A DNA stretch of 64,000 nucleotides. It comes from Streptomyces varsoviensis (lineage in GTDB: Bacteria; Actinomycetota; Actinomycetes; Streptomycetales; Streptomycetaceae). This document shows positions 11,991-22,117 of this stretch, in pieces. Numbering within the stretch: position 1 is the stretch's first letter; each line of letters begins with the position of its first letter. A program made the position numbers and the translations under genes. The DNA lies in assembly GCF_000718635.1 (NCBI RefSeq), contig NZ_JOBF01000001.1, positions 248,001 through 312,000 on the forward strand, written 5' to 3'. The notes beneath the pieces were generated by a model that did not search any database, had not been told where the DNA came from, and saw only the letters and a program-made list of their open reading frames with translations.

Positions 11991-12647
11991 ATGACGACTG
12001 AGGCACTTGACCGCACGGAAGCGGACGAGGACAGGGCGGGCGGCTCGGGCGCCGTGGGCGGCAGCCGCGCGTTCGCCCTCACGCTGGTGATCACCGGCGC
12101 TCTGGGGCTGCTGGCCGCCTGGGTCATCACGCTGGACAAGACCAAGATCCTCGAAGCCAAGGTCGCCGGCCGCACGTTCACGCCCGGCTGCAGCCTCAAC
12201 CCCATCGTCTCCTGCGGCAACATCATGGAGAGCCCGCAGGCCAAGGCGTTCGGGTTCTCCAACCCGATGCTGGGCCTGGTCGCGTACGGCATCGTGATCT
12301 CGATCGGGCTGGGGCTGCTGGCCGGCGCCCGCTACCGCCGCTGGTACTGGCTCGGGTTCGAGGCCGGCTGCCTCTTCGGCGTCGGCTTCGTCTCCTGGCT
12401 CCAGTACCAGTCGCTGTACGTCATCGGCTCGCTCTGCCTCTGGTGCTGCCTGGCGTGGGTCGCCACGATCTTCATGTTCTGGTACGTCACCCTGAACAAC
12501 ATCCGGCACGGCTTCATCCCGCTCCCCGCCGGGCTCCGCCGCGGCCTCCTGGAGTTCCACTGGGTCGTCCCGGTGCTCTGGGTCGGCGTCATCGGCATGC
12601 TGATCCTCACCCGGTGGTGGTCGTTCTGGACCGGCGGCAGCGCCTGA
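11991..12647 (+). CDS. Vitamin K epoxide reductase (VKOR) family membrane protein
   Basis: The 218-residue protein has about five membrane helices (beginning at 27-47, 91-110, 117-138, 144-166 and 188-206). The VKOR redox pairs are present: Cys67/Cys75 in the first extracellular loop and the quinone-site CLWC at 149-152. Bacterial VKOR proteins reoxidise a DsbA-like partner, passing electrons to quinone, and so support disulfide formation in exported proteins. I chose ATG at 11991; only a poor purine-rich stretch precedes it. No DsbA-like partner gene is adjacent. Confidence 0.9.
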   Translation: MTTEALDRTEADEDRAGGSGAVGGSRAFALTLVITGALGLLAAWVITLDKTKILEAKVAGRTFTPGCSLNPIVSCGNIMESPQAKAFGFSNPMLGLVAYGIVISIGLGLLAGARYRRWYWLGFEAGCLFGVGFVSWLQYQSLYVIGSLCLWCCLAWVATIFMFWYVTLNNIRHGFIPLPAGLRRGLLEFHWVVPVLWVGVIGMLILTRWWSFWTGGSA

Positions 12648-12687
12648 TCGTAGGGGCGTTGTCAGTGGGGTGGCTTAGGGTTTCGGT

Positions 12688-14064
12688 GTGGAACCAGACC
12701 TGTTCACCGCCGCCGCCGAGGACCGCCAGGAGAAGGAGCCCTCCAGCAGTCCGCTGGCCGTCCGGATGCGCCCGCGCACCCTCGACGAAGTCGTGGGCCA
12801 GCGGCATCTGCTGAAGCCGGGCTCACCGCTGCGCCGCCTGGTCGGCGAGGGGAGCGGCGGCCCGGCCGGGCCGTCCTCGGTGATCCTCTGGGGCCCGCCC
12901 GGCATCGGCAAGACGACGCTCGCCTACGTCGTCAGCCAGGCCACGAACAAGCGGTTCGTGGAGCTGTCCGCGATCACCGCGGGCGTCAAGGAGGTGCGGG
13001 CCGTCATCGACGGCGCCCGCCGCGCCTCCGGGGGGTACGGCAAGGAGACCGTCCTCTTCCTCGACGAGATCCACCGCTTCAGCAAGGCCCAGCAGGACTC
13101 GCTGCTGCCCGCCGTCGAGAACCGCTGGGTGACCCTCGTCGCCGCCACCACCGAGAACCCCTACTTCTCGATCATCTCCCCGCTGCTCTCCCGGTCGCTG
13201 CTGCTGACCCTGGAGCCGCTGACCGACGACGACCTGCGCGGGCTGCTGCACCGGGCGCTCACGGACGAGCGGGGCCTTGGCGGCGCCGTCACGCTGCCCG
13301 CCGACTCCGAGGCGCATCTGCTGCGCATCGCGGGCGGCGACGCGCGCCGGGCGCTGACCGCGCTGGAGGCGGGCGCGGGCTCGGCCATCGCCAACGGCGA
13401 GGGCGAGATCTCGCTGGAGACTCTGCAGGACGCCGTCAATCAGGCCGCAGTGAAGTACGACCGCGACGGCGACCAGCACTACGACGTCGCCAGCGCGCTG
13501 ATCAAGTCCATCCGCGGCTCGGACGTGGACGCGGCGCTGCACTATCTGGCGCGCATGATCGAGGCGGGGGAGGACCCCCGGTTCATCGCCCGGCGGCTGA
13601 TGATCTCGGCCAGCGAGGACGTGGGCCTCGCCGACCCCGGGGCCCTGCAGACCACCGTCGCCGCCGCGCAGGCCGTCGCCATGATCGGTTTCCCGGAGGC
13701 CCGGATCATCCTCGGCCAGGCCACGGTTGCCCTCGCCCTCGCGCCCAAGTCCAACGCGGCCTATCTGGCGATCGACGCGGCGCTCGCGGACGTACGGGCG
13801 GGGCTCGCCGGTCCCGTGCCGCCGCATCTGCGCGACGGGCACTACAAGGGCGCTCAGAAGCTCGGCCACGGGCAGGGCTATCTCTACCCGCACGACCTCC
13901 CGGGCGGCATCGCCGCCCAGCAGTACGCGCCGGACGCGGTGCACGGCAAGCGCTATTACGAGCCGACGCGCTACGGCGCCGAGGCGCGGTACGCGGACGT
14001 GGTGGAGCGGGTCCGCGCCCGGCTGCGCGGCGAGCAGCCGGCGCCCGCCGGGGAGGGGACGTAG
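12688..14064 (+). CDS. rarA: Replication-associated recombination protein A (RarA/MgsA AAA+ ATPase)
   Basis: The 458-residue AAA+ protein has Walker A GPPGIGKT at 69-76, Walker B with [11 protein letters not shown], a sensor region ([17 protein letters not shown]) and the C-terminal tetramerisation region with [16 protein letters not shown]. RarA acts at stalled replication forks. The GTG start has no clear Shine-Dalgarno, but TAGGGT (12676-12681) ends 6 nt before it, as expected of a leaderless transcript. Confidence 0.92.
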   Translation: MEPDLFTAAAEDRQEKEPSSSPLAVRMRPRTLDEVVGQRHLLKPGSPLRRLVGEGSGGPAGPSSVILWGPPGIGKTTLAYVVSQATNKRFVELSAITAGVKEVRAVIDGARRASGGYGKETVLFLDEIHRFSKAQQDSLLPAVENRWVTLVAATTENPYFSIISPLLSRSLLLTLEPLTDDDLRGLLHRALTDERGLGGAVTLPADSEAHLLRIAGGDARRALTALEAGAGSAIANGEGEISLETLQDAVNQAAVKYDRDGDQHYDVASALIKSIRGSDVDAALHYLARMIEAGEDPRFIARRLMISASEDVGLADPGALQTTVAAAQAVAMIGFPEARIILGQATVALALAPKSNAAYLAIDAALADVRAGLAGPVPPHLRDGHYKGAQKLGHGQGYLYPHDLPGGIAAQQYAPDAVHGKRYYEPTRYGAEARYADVVERVRARLRGEQPAPAGEGT

Positions 14065-14154
14065 CGGCAGCGGGGGCTGCGGTGCCCGGCGTGTCTGCCC
14101 GGAAGGAGCGTGCGTGCCGGGCGGCGCGCGGGGCAGAGCTTGCCGGGAGGGGCG

Positions 14155-15036
14155 TCAGCCGGACGCGGCGTCGAAGAGGGTGTGCATGGCCCGGCGCAGT
14201 TCGGCGATGTCCCGTACGGGCTCGGGGAAGTCGAAGCGGGCGTCGAAGGAGCGGCCCGCGGGGTCGGTGAAGCGCACCCGGAGCCCGAAGCGGTCCAGGG
14301 CCACCGGTACGGCCCGGTCGCGGGCGCCGCAGACTTCGGCGGCGCGCTCGCCGAGCAGTCCGCACAGCGAGCGCACCTGCTCGCCGTGGGCGGAGTGCAG
14401 ATGCTGGAGCAGGTCCGCCTCGTGGCCGACGAGCGGGTCGGGGGCGGCCGCGGCGAACGCGTCGGGCTCGACGTTCTGCGCGCCCCAGAGGTCGTCCACG
14501 CACGCCTCGCCGACCTCCAGGCGCAGCAGCATCCAGGCGGGCCGCCCGTACTGCCCCGGCACCGGGTCGGGCCGGAGGGCCTCGTCGATGCCGAGCAGTT
14601 CGCCGACGGGGTGGCGCTCGGCGAGCAGCATCGCGTATTCGGCGCGCCGCGCGCCGCGTACGGGCGTGAGCCAGCCCGCGATCCAGGCGCGGCCGCGGAT
14701 GCGGTGGGGGACCGCGACGGGGGCGACGTCGGTGATCTCCATCACGGCGGCGAGGTCGTCGTCCTGGGCGTGCGCGGCGGCGCGGGCCGCCGGAGAGTCG
14801 CCGGGAAGCAGCAGGAGCACGTCACCCTCGGGGGTGACAGTTCGCGCCGCCGGTGACCCGAGAGCGGGTTCCGGGCCCTCCTCGATTCCCGGAATCGAGA
14901 GAGAGGCCGTAGCGTTGGATTCGGCGAGGGTTCGTACGCGCTCGGCGGCATCGGGCCGCTGGGCGTCTTCCACGGGGCGCGGCTGACTCCGCTCGGTGCT
15001 GTCGGTGCTGGGCAGGGGGCTCCCAGGTCGAAACAT
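14155..15036 (-). CDS. DUF2470-domain protein, possibly haem/iron related
   Basis: The 293-residue protein has a poorly conserved first 65 residues, a split-barrel-like middle region (about 70-190) and a C-terminal DUF2470 domain (about 205-293) recognisable from HLHSAHGEQVRSLCGLLG, VPVALDRFGLRVRF and FPEPVRDIAELRRAM. DUF2470 also forms the C-terminus of HugZ-type haem oxygenases, so haem binding or degradation is a reasonable but unproven idea. The start ATG has GGAGGAGA before it, and a near-consensus iron box lies 15 nt upstream, implying repression when iron is abundant. It converges with rarA. Confidence 0.72.
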   Translation of the reverse strand: MFRPGSPLPSTDSTERSQPRPVEDAQRPDAAERVRTLAESNATASLSIPGIEEGPEPALGSPAARTVTPEGDVLLLLPGDSPAARAAAHAQDDDLAAVMEITDVAPVAVPHRIRGRAWIAGWLTPVRGARRAEYAMLLAERHPVGELLGIDEALRPDPVPGQYGRPAWMLLRLEVGEACVDDLWGAQNVEPDAFAAAAPDPLVGHEADLLQHLHSAHGEQVRSLCGLLGERAAEVCGARDRAVPVALDRFGLRVRFTDPAGRSFDARFDFPEPVRDIAELRRAMHTLFDAASG

Positions 15037-15050
15037 GCGATCTCCTCCGC

Positions 15051-15069
15051 TAAGGTAAGCCTAACCTAA
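15051..15069. promoter_or_regulatory. Iron box (IdeR/DmdR1-type operator)
   Basis: Sixteen of 19 positions match the DtxR/IdeR/DmdR consensus TTAGGTTAGGCTAACCTAA; the right half-site CTAACCTAA (15061-15069) is perfect. It lies between the divergent DUF2470 gene (start 15 nt to the left) and rpsD (start 23 nt to the right). Confidence 0.75.
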
Positions 15070-15091
15070 CTTACATGGAGGTCCGTTCCAC

Positions 15092-15703
15092 GTGAACCAG
15101 TCGCGTCCCAAGGTCAAGAAGTCGCGCGCGCTCGGCATCGCGCTGACGCCGAAGGCCGTCAAGTACTTCGAGGCCCGCCCCTACCCCCCCGGCGAGCACG
15201 GCCGTGGTCGCAAGCAGAACAGCGACTACAAGGTCCGTCTGCTGGAGAAGCAGCGTCTGCGCGCGCAGTACGACATCAGCGAGCGCCAGATGGTCCGTGC
15301 CTACGACCGCGCTCGGAAGGTCGAAGGCAAGACGGGCGAAGCCCTGATCGTCGAGCTTGAGCGCCGTCTGGACGCGCTCGTCCTGCGGTCGGGAATCGCC
15401 CGCACGATCTACCAGGCCCGCCAGATGGTGGTCCACGGCCACATCGAGGTCAACGGCCGCAAGGTCGACAAGCCCTCCTTCCGCGTCCGTCCCGACGACG
15501 TCGTGATGGTCCGCGAGCGCAGCCGCGAGAAGCACCCCTTCCAGGTCGCGCGCGAAGGCGGCTACGACACCGAGGGCGAGACCCCGCGCTACCTGCAGGT
15601 CAACCTGCCGGCGCTGGCCTTCCGCCTGGACCGGGACCCCAACCGCAAGGAGATCCCGGTGATCTGCGACGAGCAGCTCGTCGTCGAGTACTACGCCCGC
15701 TGA
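15092..15703 (+). CDS. rpsD: Small-subunit ribosomal protein uS4
   Basis: The 203-residue protein starts [20 protein letters not shown], contains the S4 RNA-binding domain ([20 protein letters not shown], about 90-150) and ends [15 protein letters not shown]4 starts assembly of the 30S 5' domain. Only one Cys is present, near the C-terminus, so the four-Cys zinc site found at the N-terminus of many S4 proteins is absent. GTG start preceded by GGAGG. It stands alone rather than in the alpha operon, as in other streptomycetes. Confidence 0.95.
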   Translation: MNQSRPKVKKSRALGIALTPKAVKYFEARPYPPGEHGRGRKQNSDYKVRLLEKQRLRAQYDISERQMVRAYDRARKVEGKTGEALIVELERRLDALVLRSGIARTIYQARQMVVHGHIEVNGRKVDKPSFRVRPDDVVMVRERSREKHPFQVAREGGYDTEGETPRYLQVNLPALAFRLDRDPNRKEIPVICDEQLVVEYYAR

Positions 15704-15725
15704 TCCAGCGGCCCGCGGCACTCAC

Positions 15726-17930
15726 TCAGCCCGCCGTCTCCCCGCCGCTCGCGGAGGGGGAGGCGGCGGGCTGCTGCGTGGGCGCGGGCACCGACTCCAC
15801 CGCGCCCCGCGCGCCCGGCACCGGCGCCGGCCGCCGCCGGCAGCCGCGCAGCGCCCGCGCCACCGCCGCGTCCGGCTCCATCGCGGCCCCCTCACGCACC
15901 AGCCGCGCGTACCGGTCGGCGCCGAGCCGGCCCCGCACCGCCTCCTCGCACAGCGCGTGCGGCGCGTTGAAGAACCGCGAACCGAACAGCGGCAGCCCCA
16001 CCGACCGCCAGATCCGCCCCGCCGCCCCCTGCAGCACCGCGGCCTCCGCCGGATCGCCGCCCTCCGCGGTCAGCAGCGCCAGCAGCTCCACGGCCAGCAC
16101 CGTCCCCACCAGATCGTTGAAGGCGTGGTCGATGACCAGGCACTCCTCCAGGAACGCCCGGGCCCGCGCCGGCTCGCCCCGCGTCCAGGCCGCGAACCCG
16201 AGCACGTACAGCGCGTACGCCAGCGTCCACCGCTCGCCGTGGTCCTCGCAGATCTCCCGGACCTCCTGGCACAGATCGACCGCGCCCGCGACATCGCCCT
16301 GGAAGGCGATCGCCATCGCCAGCTCGACCTGGCCCATCAGCACATTGCTGTTCAGCTCGCCGATCTCGCGGTAGCGCGCCAGCGCCGCCCGCAGCAGCTC
16401 CTCGGCGCGCGCCATGTCGTCGGAGACCAGCGCCAGACACCCCATGCGGTGCAGCGCGTACGCCCCGGCCGGCTCGCTGCCCGTACGCGCCGCCTCGTCG
16501 CCGCACTCCTGGAGCGCCCCGAGGGCCGCGACCGTGTCCCCCTGGAGCAGCGACACATAGCCCGCCACCCACAACGCCTTCAGCCGCGCCTCGTCATGGC
16601 CGGTGTCCAGCTCCAGGGCGCGGTCCAGCCATAGCCGCCCCTCCGTGAGCCGCCCGCAGCCGACCCAGAAGAACCACAGCGTGCCCGCCAGATACTGGCC
16701 CAGGTGGGCGTCCTCCTGCGTCAGACCGCACTCCAGGGCCGCCCGCAGGTTCGGCAGCTCCACGTCGACGCGCGCCGCGACCTCCGCCTGCCGGGGGCTG
16801 AACCACTCCAGCTCGCACCACGTGGCCAGCCCCATGTACCAGTCGCGGTGCCGGCGGCGCATGCGCTCGGTGTCCCCGAGGGAGTCCAGCCACCCCGCCC
16901 CGTACATCCGCACGGTGTCCAGCAGCCGGTAGCGGACCCCCGTCGGATGCTCCTCCCGGCTCAGCACGGACTGGGCCACCAGCCCCGTGAGCACGTCGAG
17001 CACCTCGCGCTCCGGCAAGTCCGGCCCCGAGCAGATGTATTCGGCCGCCTCCAGGTCGAAGTGGGCCGCGAAGACGGTCAGCCGCGCCCACAGCAGCCGC
17101 TCGCTCGGGGTGCACAGCTCATGGCTCCAGCCGATCGCCGTCCGCAGCGCCTGATGGCGCGGCAGCTCGCCGCGCGCCCCGCCGGTCAGCAGCTCGAAGC
17201 GGTCGTCGAGGCGGTGCAGCACCTGCTCCACGGAGAGCGCGCCGAGCCGGCCGGCCGCCAGCTCCAGCGCGAGCGGAATCCCGTCGAGCCGCCGGCACAG
17301 CTCGGCGACGGTGGCCCGGTCCGCGCTGCCCGGGCGGGTCGCGAAGCCGGGGACGACGGCCGCCGCCCGGTCCTCGAACAGCGCGATCGCGGCCGGCTCC
17401 GGCATCGGGCCCAGCGGGAAGCGCCGCTCGCCCGAGACGCCCAGCGGCCGCCTGCCGACCGCGAGGATCCGCAGGCCGGGCGCGCGCCGCAGCAACTCGC
17501 GGACGAGCGCCGCGCACTCCTCGACGAACTGCTCGCAGCCGTCGAGCACCAGCAGCGGCCGCCGGTCGGCGAGGTGGCCGGCGAGCGCGGCGCGCGGCGC
17601 GCGGTCCGTGGCGTCGGACAGCCCCAGCGCCTCCGCGACCGTGTGGTCCACCAGCGCCGGGTCGTGGACGGCGGACAGCTCGACCAGCCACACGCCGTCG
17701 CAGAAGCGATCCTGCACTCGCGCCGCCGCGTGCGTCGCGAAGCGGGTCTTGCCGACGCCGCCGACGCCGGTCACCGTCACCAGCCGGGCGTCGTCCAACT
17801 GCCGGGTCAGTGCGGCGAGTTCGCTCTCCCGCCCGATGAATCGATTGAGCTCCGCGGGGAGGTTGCCCGGCCTGCCGGGCCGCGCTGAGCTGGGGCCGGA
17901 GAAGAGTCCGGGGCGCAAAGAGCGTCGCAT
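15726..17930 (-). CDS. STAND-type ATPase with helical repeats, LuxR/AfsR-like but without a visible DNA-binding domain
   Basis: The 734-residue protein has an NB-ARC-like ATPase (Walker A GVGGVGKT at 55-62; PLLVLDGCEQ as Walker B; LRILAVGRRPLGV; GIPLALELAAGRL as the GxP region), a winged-helix part around 280-350 and a TPR-like region (about 380-650) ending in a Pro/Ala-rich tail. Such proteins in streptomycetes are usually LAL or SARP regulators, but I see no N-terminal OmpR-type or C-terminal LuxR HTH. It may be a signalling STAND protein whose output is a partner. The start codon has no clear ribosome binding site, so the exact N-terminus is uncertain. It converges with rpsD. Confidence 0.8.
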   Translation of the reverse strand: MRRSLRPGLFSGPSSARPGRPGNLPAELNRFIGRESELAALTRQLDDARLVTVTGVGGVGKTRFATHAAARVQDRFCDGVWLVELSAVHDPALVDHTVAEALGLSDATDRAPRAALAGHLADRRPLLVLDGCEQFVEECAALVRELLRRAPGLRILAVGRRPLGVSGERRFPLGPMPEPAAIALFEDRAAAVVPGFATRPGSADRATVAELCRRLDGIPLALELAAGRLGALSVEQVLHRLDDRFELLTGGARGELPRHQALRTAIGWSHELCTPSERLLWARLTVFAAHFDLEAAEYICSGPDLPEREVLDVLTGLVAQSVLSREEHPTGVRYRLLDTVRMYGAGWLDSLGDTERMRRRHRDWYMGLATWCELEWFSPRQAEVAARVDVELPNLRAALECGLTQEDAHLGQYLAGTLWFFWVGCGRLTEGRLWLDRALELDTGHDEARLKALWVAGYVSLLQGDTVAALGALQECGDEAARTGSEPAGAYALHRMGCLALVSDDMARAEELLRAALARYREIGELNSNVLMGQVELAMAIAFQGDVAGAVDLCQEVREICEDHGERWTLAYALYVLGFAAWTRGEPARARAFLEECLVIDHAFNDLVGTVLAVELLALLTAEGGDPAEAAVLQGAAGRIWRSVGLPLFGSRFFNAPHALCEEAVRGRLGADRYARLVREGAAMEPDAAVARALRGCRRRPAPVPGARGAVESVPAPTQQPAASPSASGGETAG
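15728..15772. terminator. Hairpin between rpsD and the STAND gene
   Basis: A 16-bp stem with one G-U pair (15728-15743 with 15757-15772) lies between convergent genes and overlaps the last codons of the minus-strand gene. It probably ends rpsD transcription. Confidence 0.55.
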
Positions 17931-18079
17931 GAGACACGTAGCGTACTCATAAGTAAGCGGACCGTAAACACCCGTGCCGACGTGGTCGTTGACGCCCCGT
18001 GGGAATGCGGTACGGGCCCTTCGCCCCGGCGCGATAAGGTCGGTACCCGACGTTTACGACCAGCAGGGAGCGGTGCAAC

Positions 18080-18517
18080 GTGTCCGGTGGAGAGGTGGCC
18101 GGCATCCTCGTGGCCGTCTTCTGGGCGATCCTCGTGTCCTTCATCGCACTGGTGCTGGTGAGGCTCGCGCAGACCCTGAAGGCGACCACCAAACTCGTCT
18201 CGGACGTCTCCGAGCAGGCCGTGCCGCTGCTCTCCGAGGCCTCCGCGACCGTACGGTCCGCCAACAGCCAGCTCGCCCGCGTCGACTCGATCGCCGCGGA
18301 CGTCCAGGAAGTCACCGCGAACGCCTCCGCGCTCTCCTCGACCGTCTCCTCCGCCTTCGGCGGACCCCTGGTCAAGGTCGCCGCGTTCGGCTACGGCGTC
18401 CGCCGCGCCATCGGCCGCAAGCCGGCCGCGGCCCCCGCCCCCGAGCGCACCGTCGTCATCGGAAAGAGCCTGCCGTCCGCCCGGCGCGGCAGCCGCCGCA
18501 CCCGTGGGAAGGGCTGA
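18080..18517 (+). CDS. DUF948-domain membrane protein
   Basis: The 145-residue protein has one N-terminal membrane helix (about 4-27, VAGILVAVFWAILVSFIALVLV-like) followed by a long amphipathic helix region (about 30-95) and a basic C-terminus, as in DUF948 proteins. The function is unknown; homologues typically sit upstream of alaS in actinobacteria. GTG start, with GGGAGCG as a plausible ribosome binding site. The next gene starts 9 nt after its stop. Confidence 0.82.
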   Translation: MSGGEVAGILVAVFWAILVSFIALVLVRLAQTLKATTKLVSDVSEQAVPLLSEASATVRSANSQLARVDSIAADVQEVTANASALSSTVSSAFGGPLVKVAAFGYGVRRAIGRKPAAAPAPERTVVIGKSLPSARRGSRRTRGKG

Positions 18518-18525
18518 CCCGAGGA

Positions 18526-18855
18526 ATGTTCCGCCGCACCTTCTGGTTCACGACCGGCGTCGCCGCCGGCGTCTGGGCCACCACCAAGGTCAACCGCAAG
18601 CTGAACCAGCTCGCTCCGGAGAGCCTCGCCATGCAGGCCGCCGACCGCGCCGTCATCGCCGGCCGGAAGGTCAAGCTCTTCGCCCTCGACGTGCGCGACG
18701 GCATGGCGGACCGGGAGGCGGCCCTCAAGGACGCGCTCGGCCTCACCGCGCCGGCGGGCGGCCCCGAGCGGCAGGCGCTCCCCGCGCGGCACGGCTACGC
18801 CGCCCTGGAACCGCAGCAGACGAAGTACCCGTACAACCGGAATGAGGACCACTGA
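18526..18855 (+). CDS. Small conserved actinobacterial protein (DUF6167-like) upstream of alaS
   Basis: The 109-residue protein starts [20 protein letters not shown]: a short basic start, then one hydrophobic segment (about 6-22) that could be a membrane anchor, then an amphipathic helix (about 40-75). I recognise it as the streptomycete protein between the DUF948 gene and alaS; the DUF number is from memory. ATG preceded by GAGGA, very close. Its TGA overlaps the alaS ATG by 1 nt, so the three genes form one operon. Confidence 0.75.
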   Translation: MFRRTFWFTTGVAAGVWATTKVNRKLNQLAPESLAMQAADRAVIAGRKVKLFALDVRDGMADREAALKDALGLTAPAGGPERQALPARHGYAALEPQQTKYPYNRNEDH

Positions 18856-21524
18856 TGGAGTCGGCTGAAATCCGCCGCCGCTGGCTGCGCTTCTTCGAGG
18901 AGCGCGGGCACCACGTCGTGCCGTCGGCGTCGCTGATCGCGGACGACCCGACGCTGCTCCTGGTCCCCGCGGGCATGGTCCCCTTCAAGCCGTACTTCCT
19001 CGGCGAGGTCAAGGCCCCCTGGCAGCGCGCCACCAGCGTGCAGAAGTGCGTCCGCACCCCGGACATCGAAGAGGTCGGCAAGACCACCCGGCACGGCACC
19101 TTCTTCCAGATGTGCGGCAACTTCTCCTTCGGCGACTACTTCAAGGAAGGCGCCATCACCTTCGCCTGGGAGCTGCTGACCAGCTCCGTGGCGGACGGCG
19201 GCTACGGCCTGGACCCCGAGCGGCTCTGGATCACCGTCTACCTCGACGACGACGAGGCCGAGCGGATCTGGCGCGAGGTCGTCGGCGTCCCCGCCGAGCG
19301 CATCCAGCGCCTGGGCAAGTCCGAGAACTACTGGTCCATGGGCGTCCCCGGACCCTGCGGCCCCTGCTCCGAGATCAACTACGACCGCGGCCCCGAGTTC
19401 GGCCCCGAGGGCGGCCCGGCCGTCAACGACGAGCGCTACGTGGAGATCTGGAACCTGGTCTTCATGCAGTACGAGCGCGGCGCCGGCGACGGCAAGGAGG
19501 ACTTCCCGATCCTCGGGGACCTGCCCAGCCAGAACATCGACACCGGCCTCGGCCTCGAACGCCTCGCGATGATCCTCCAGGGCGTCCGGAACATGTACGA
19601 GACCGACACCCTGCGCGTCGTCATCGACAAGGCCACCGAACTGACCGGCGTGGCCTACGGCGCCGCCCCCGCCTCGGACGTCTCGCTGCGCGTGGTCGCC
19701 GACCACCTCCGTACGTCCGTCATGCTCATCGGCGACGGCGTCACCCCCGGCAACGAGGGCCGCGGCTACGTACTGCGTCGCATCATGCGCCGCGCCATCC
19801 GCAACATGCGCCTCCTCGGCGCCACCGAACCGGTCGTCGCCGACCTCGTGGACACCGTCATCAAGACGATGGGCCGGCAGTACCCCGAGCTTCTGACGGA
19901 CCGTAAGCGCGTCGAGACCGTGGCCCTCGCCGAAGAGGCCGCCTTCCTCAAGGCCCTCAAGGGCGGCACCAACATCCTCGACACCGCCGTCACCGAGACC
20001 AAGGCCGCCGGCGGCAAGGTGCTCCCCGGCGACAAGGCGTTCCTGCTCCACGACACGTGGGGCTTCCCCATCGACCTCACCCTGGAAATGGCCGCCGAAC
20101 AGGGCCTGTCCGTGGACGAGGACGGCTTCCGCCGCCTGATGAAGGAGCAGCGGGAGCGGGCCAAGGCCGACGCCAAGGCCAAGAAGACCGGCCACGCCGA
20201 CCTCTCCGCGTACCGCGAGATCGCCGACAATTCCGGCGCGACCGACTTCACCGGCTACACCCTCACCGAGAACGAGTCGACCGTCGTCGGCCTGCTCGTC
20301 GACGGCGTCCCCTCGCCGGCCGCCGCCGAGGGCGACGAGGTCGAGGTCATACTCGACCGCTCCCCGTTCTACGCCGAGGGCGGCGGCCAACTCGCCGACA
20401 CGGGACGGCTCCGGCTGGAGAGCGGCGCCGTCATCGAGGTCCGCGACGTCCAGAAGCCGGTGCCCGGCGTCCACGTCCACAAGGGCGTCGTCCAGGTCGG
20501 CGAGGTCGTCATCGGCAGCCCCGCGCACGCCGCCATCGACGTGGGGCGCCGCCGCGCCATCGCGCGCGCCCACAGCGCCACCCACCTGACCCACCAGGCG
20601 CTGCGCGACGCCCTCGGCCCGACCGCCGCCCAGGCCGGCTCCGAGAACTCGCCCGGCCGCTTCCGCTTCGACTTCGGCTCGCCCAACGCCGTGCCCGGCA
20701 CGGTCCTCACCGACGTCGAACAGCGCATCAACGACGTGCTCTCCCGCGAACTCGACGTCCAGGCCGAGGTCATGAGCATCGACGACGCCAAGAAGCAGGG
20801 CGCCATCGCCGAGTTCGGCGAGAAGTACGGCGAGCGGGTGCGCGTGGTGACCATCGGCGACTTCTCCAAGGAACTGTGCGGCGGCACCCACGTGCACAAC
20901 ACCGCCCAGCTCGGCCTCGTGAAGCTGCTCGGCGAGTCCTCCATCGGCTCCGGCGTGCGCCGCGTCGAGGCCCTGGTCGGCGCCGACGCCTACAACTTCC
21001 TGGCCAAGGAGCACACCGTCGTCGCCCAGCTCACCGACCTGGTCAAGGGGCGGCCGGAGGAGCTGCCGGAGAAGATCTCCGGCATGCTCGCCAAGCTCCG
21101 GGACGCGGAGAAGGAGATCGAGCGGTACCGCGCCGAGAAGGTCCTCCAGGCCGCCGCCGGGCTGGCCGAGGGCGCCAAGGACGTCCGCGGCGTGGCGCTG
21201 GCCGTCGGCCGGGTGCCCGACGGCACCTCCGCCGACGATCTGCGCAAGCTCGTCCTCGACGTGCGCGGCCGCATCCAGGGCGGCCGGCCCGCCGTCGTCG
21301 CCCTGTTCACCGTCGCGAACGGCCGTCCGCTGACCGTCATCGCCACCAACGACGCCGCCCGCGACCGCGGCCTCAAGGCCGGCGACCTGGTCCGTACGGC
21401 CGCCAAGACGCTCGGCGGGGGCGGCGGCGGCAAGCCGGACGTCGCCCAGGGCGGCGGCCAGAACGCGGAGGCGGTCGACGAGGCCATCGCCGCCGTCGAA
21501 CGCCTCGTCGCCGAAGCGGCCTAG
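18855..21524 (+). CDS. alaS: Alanyl-tRNA synthetase
   Basis: The 889-residue enzyme has the class II catalytic core ([19 protein letters not shown] at the start; [20 protein letters not shown]), the editing domain with its zinc-binding HSATH motif and the later CGGTHV, and the C-terminal oligomerisation and tRNA-binding domain with Gly-rich [15 protein letters not shown]. It charges tRNA-Ala and clears mischarged Ser/Gly. The start overlaps the previous stop by 1 nt; ruvX follows 4 nt after the stop. Confidence 0.96.
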   Translation: MESAEIRRRWLRFFEERGHHVVPSASLIADDPTLLLVPAGMVPFKPYFLGEVKAPWQRATSVQKCVRTPDIEEVGKTTRHGTFFQMCGNFSFGDYFKEGAITFAWELLTSSVADGGYGLDPERLWITVYLDDDEAERIWREVVGVPAERIQRLGKSENYWSMGVPGPCGPCSEINYDRGPEFGPEGGPAVNDERYVEIWNLVFMQYERGAGDGKEDFPILGDLPSQNIDTGLGLERLAMILQGVRNMYETDTLRVVIDKATELTGVAYGAAPASDVSLRVVADHLRTSVMLIGDGVTPGNEGRGYVLRRIMRRAIRNMRLLGATEPVVADLVDTVIKTMGRQYPELLTDRKRVETVALAEEAAFLKALKGGTNILDTAVTETKAAGGKVLPGDKAFLLHDTWGFPIDLTLEMAAEQGLSVDEDGFRRLMKEQRERAKADAKAKKTGHADLSAYREIADNSGATDFTGYTLTENESTVVGLLVDGVPSPAAAEGDEVEVILDRSPFYAEGGGQLADTGRLRLESGAVIEVRDVQKPVPGVHVHKGVVQVGEVVIGSPAHAAIDVGRRRAIARAHSATHLTHQALRDALGPTAAQAGSENSPGRFRFDFGSPNAVPGTVLTDVEQRINDVLSRELDVQAEVMSIDDAKKQGAIAEFGEKYGERVRVVTIGDFSKELCGGTHVHNTAQLGLVKLLGESSIGSGVRRVEALVGADAYNFLAKEHTVVAQLTDLVKGRPEELPEKISGMLAKLRDAEKEIERYRAEKVLQAAAGLAEGAKDVRGVALAVGRVPDGTSADDLRKLVLDVRGRIQGGRPAVVALFTVANGRPLTVIATNDAARDRGLKAGDLVRTAAKTLGGGGGGKPDVAQGGGQNAEAVDEAIAAVERLVAEAA

Positions 21525-21528
21525 CGCC

Positions 21529-21993
21529 GTGCGACGCGGCAGACGCATCGCCGTCGACGTCGGGGACGCCCGGATCGGGGTCGCCTCGTGCGACCCCGAC
21601 GGGGTCCTGGCCACGCCGGTGGAGACCGTGCCGGGGCGCGACCTCCCGGCCGCGTACCGGCGGCTCGTGGCGATCGTGAACGAATACGAGCCGATCGAGG
21701 TCGTCCTGGGCCTGCCCCGCTCCCTGAAGGGCGGCGAGGGGCCGGCGGCGGCCAAGGTGCGGGCTTTCGCCCGGGAGCTGGCGGGGCGCGTCGCCCCGGT
21801 GCCGATCCGGCTGGTGGACGAGCGGATGACCACGGTCACGGCGGCCCAGGGGCTGCGCGCCTCCGGGGTGAACGCGAAGAAGGGCCGCTCCGTCGTCGAC
21901 CAGGCGGCCGCGGTGATCATCCTGCAGAACGCCCTGGAGACGGAGCGCACCTCCGGGCAGCCGCCCGGGGAGGGCGTCGAAGTGGACGACTGA
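21529..21993 (+). CDS. ruvX: RuvX/YqgF pre-16S rRNA nuclease
   Basis: The 154-residue RNase H-fold protein shows the YqgF core: AVDVGDARIGVASCDPDG near the N-terminus, VVLGLPRSLKGGEGPAA and RLVDERMTTVTAAQ. YqgF proteins are essential in many bacteria and mature the 16S rRNA 5' end; they were first named as Holliday junction resolvase homologues. GTG start 4 nt after alaS. The order alaS-ruvX-mltG-aroE is conserved in actinobacteria. Confidence 0.92.
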   Translation: MRRGRRIAVDVGDARIGVASCDPDGVLATPVETVPGRDLPAAYRRLVAIVNEYEPIEVVLGLPRSLKGGEGPAAAKVRAFARELAGRVAPVPIRLVDERMTTVTAAQGLRASGVNAKKGRSVVDQAAAVIILQNALETERTSGQPPGEGVEVDD

Positions 21994-22117
21994 TGGAGGT
22001 ACGGTAACGTTCCGCGCGAAACGGCAGCCGTTCGAACGCCGGCCGTGAAGAAACCAGGCGGCCGGCCAAGCTCCACGGAGCGCGGGCCGGTCGCCGAAAC
22101 GCGGCTCTAGGGGATCG

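Noticed and set aside
17931..18079. Promoters for the STAND gene and the DUF948 gene
   Set aside because: Only partial matches (TTGACG at 17989-17994 with a poor -10); not listed as features.
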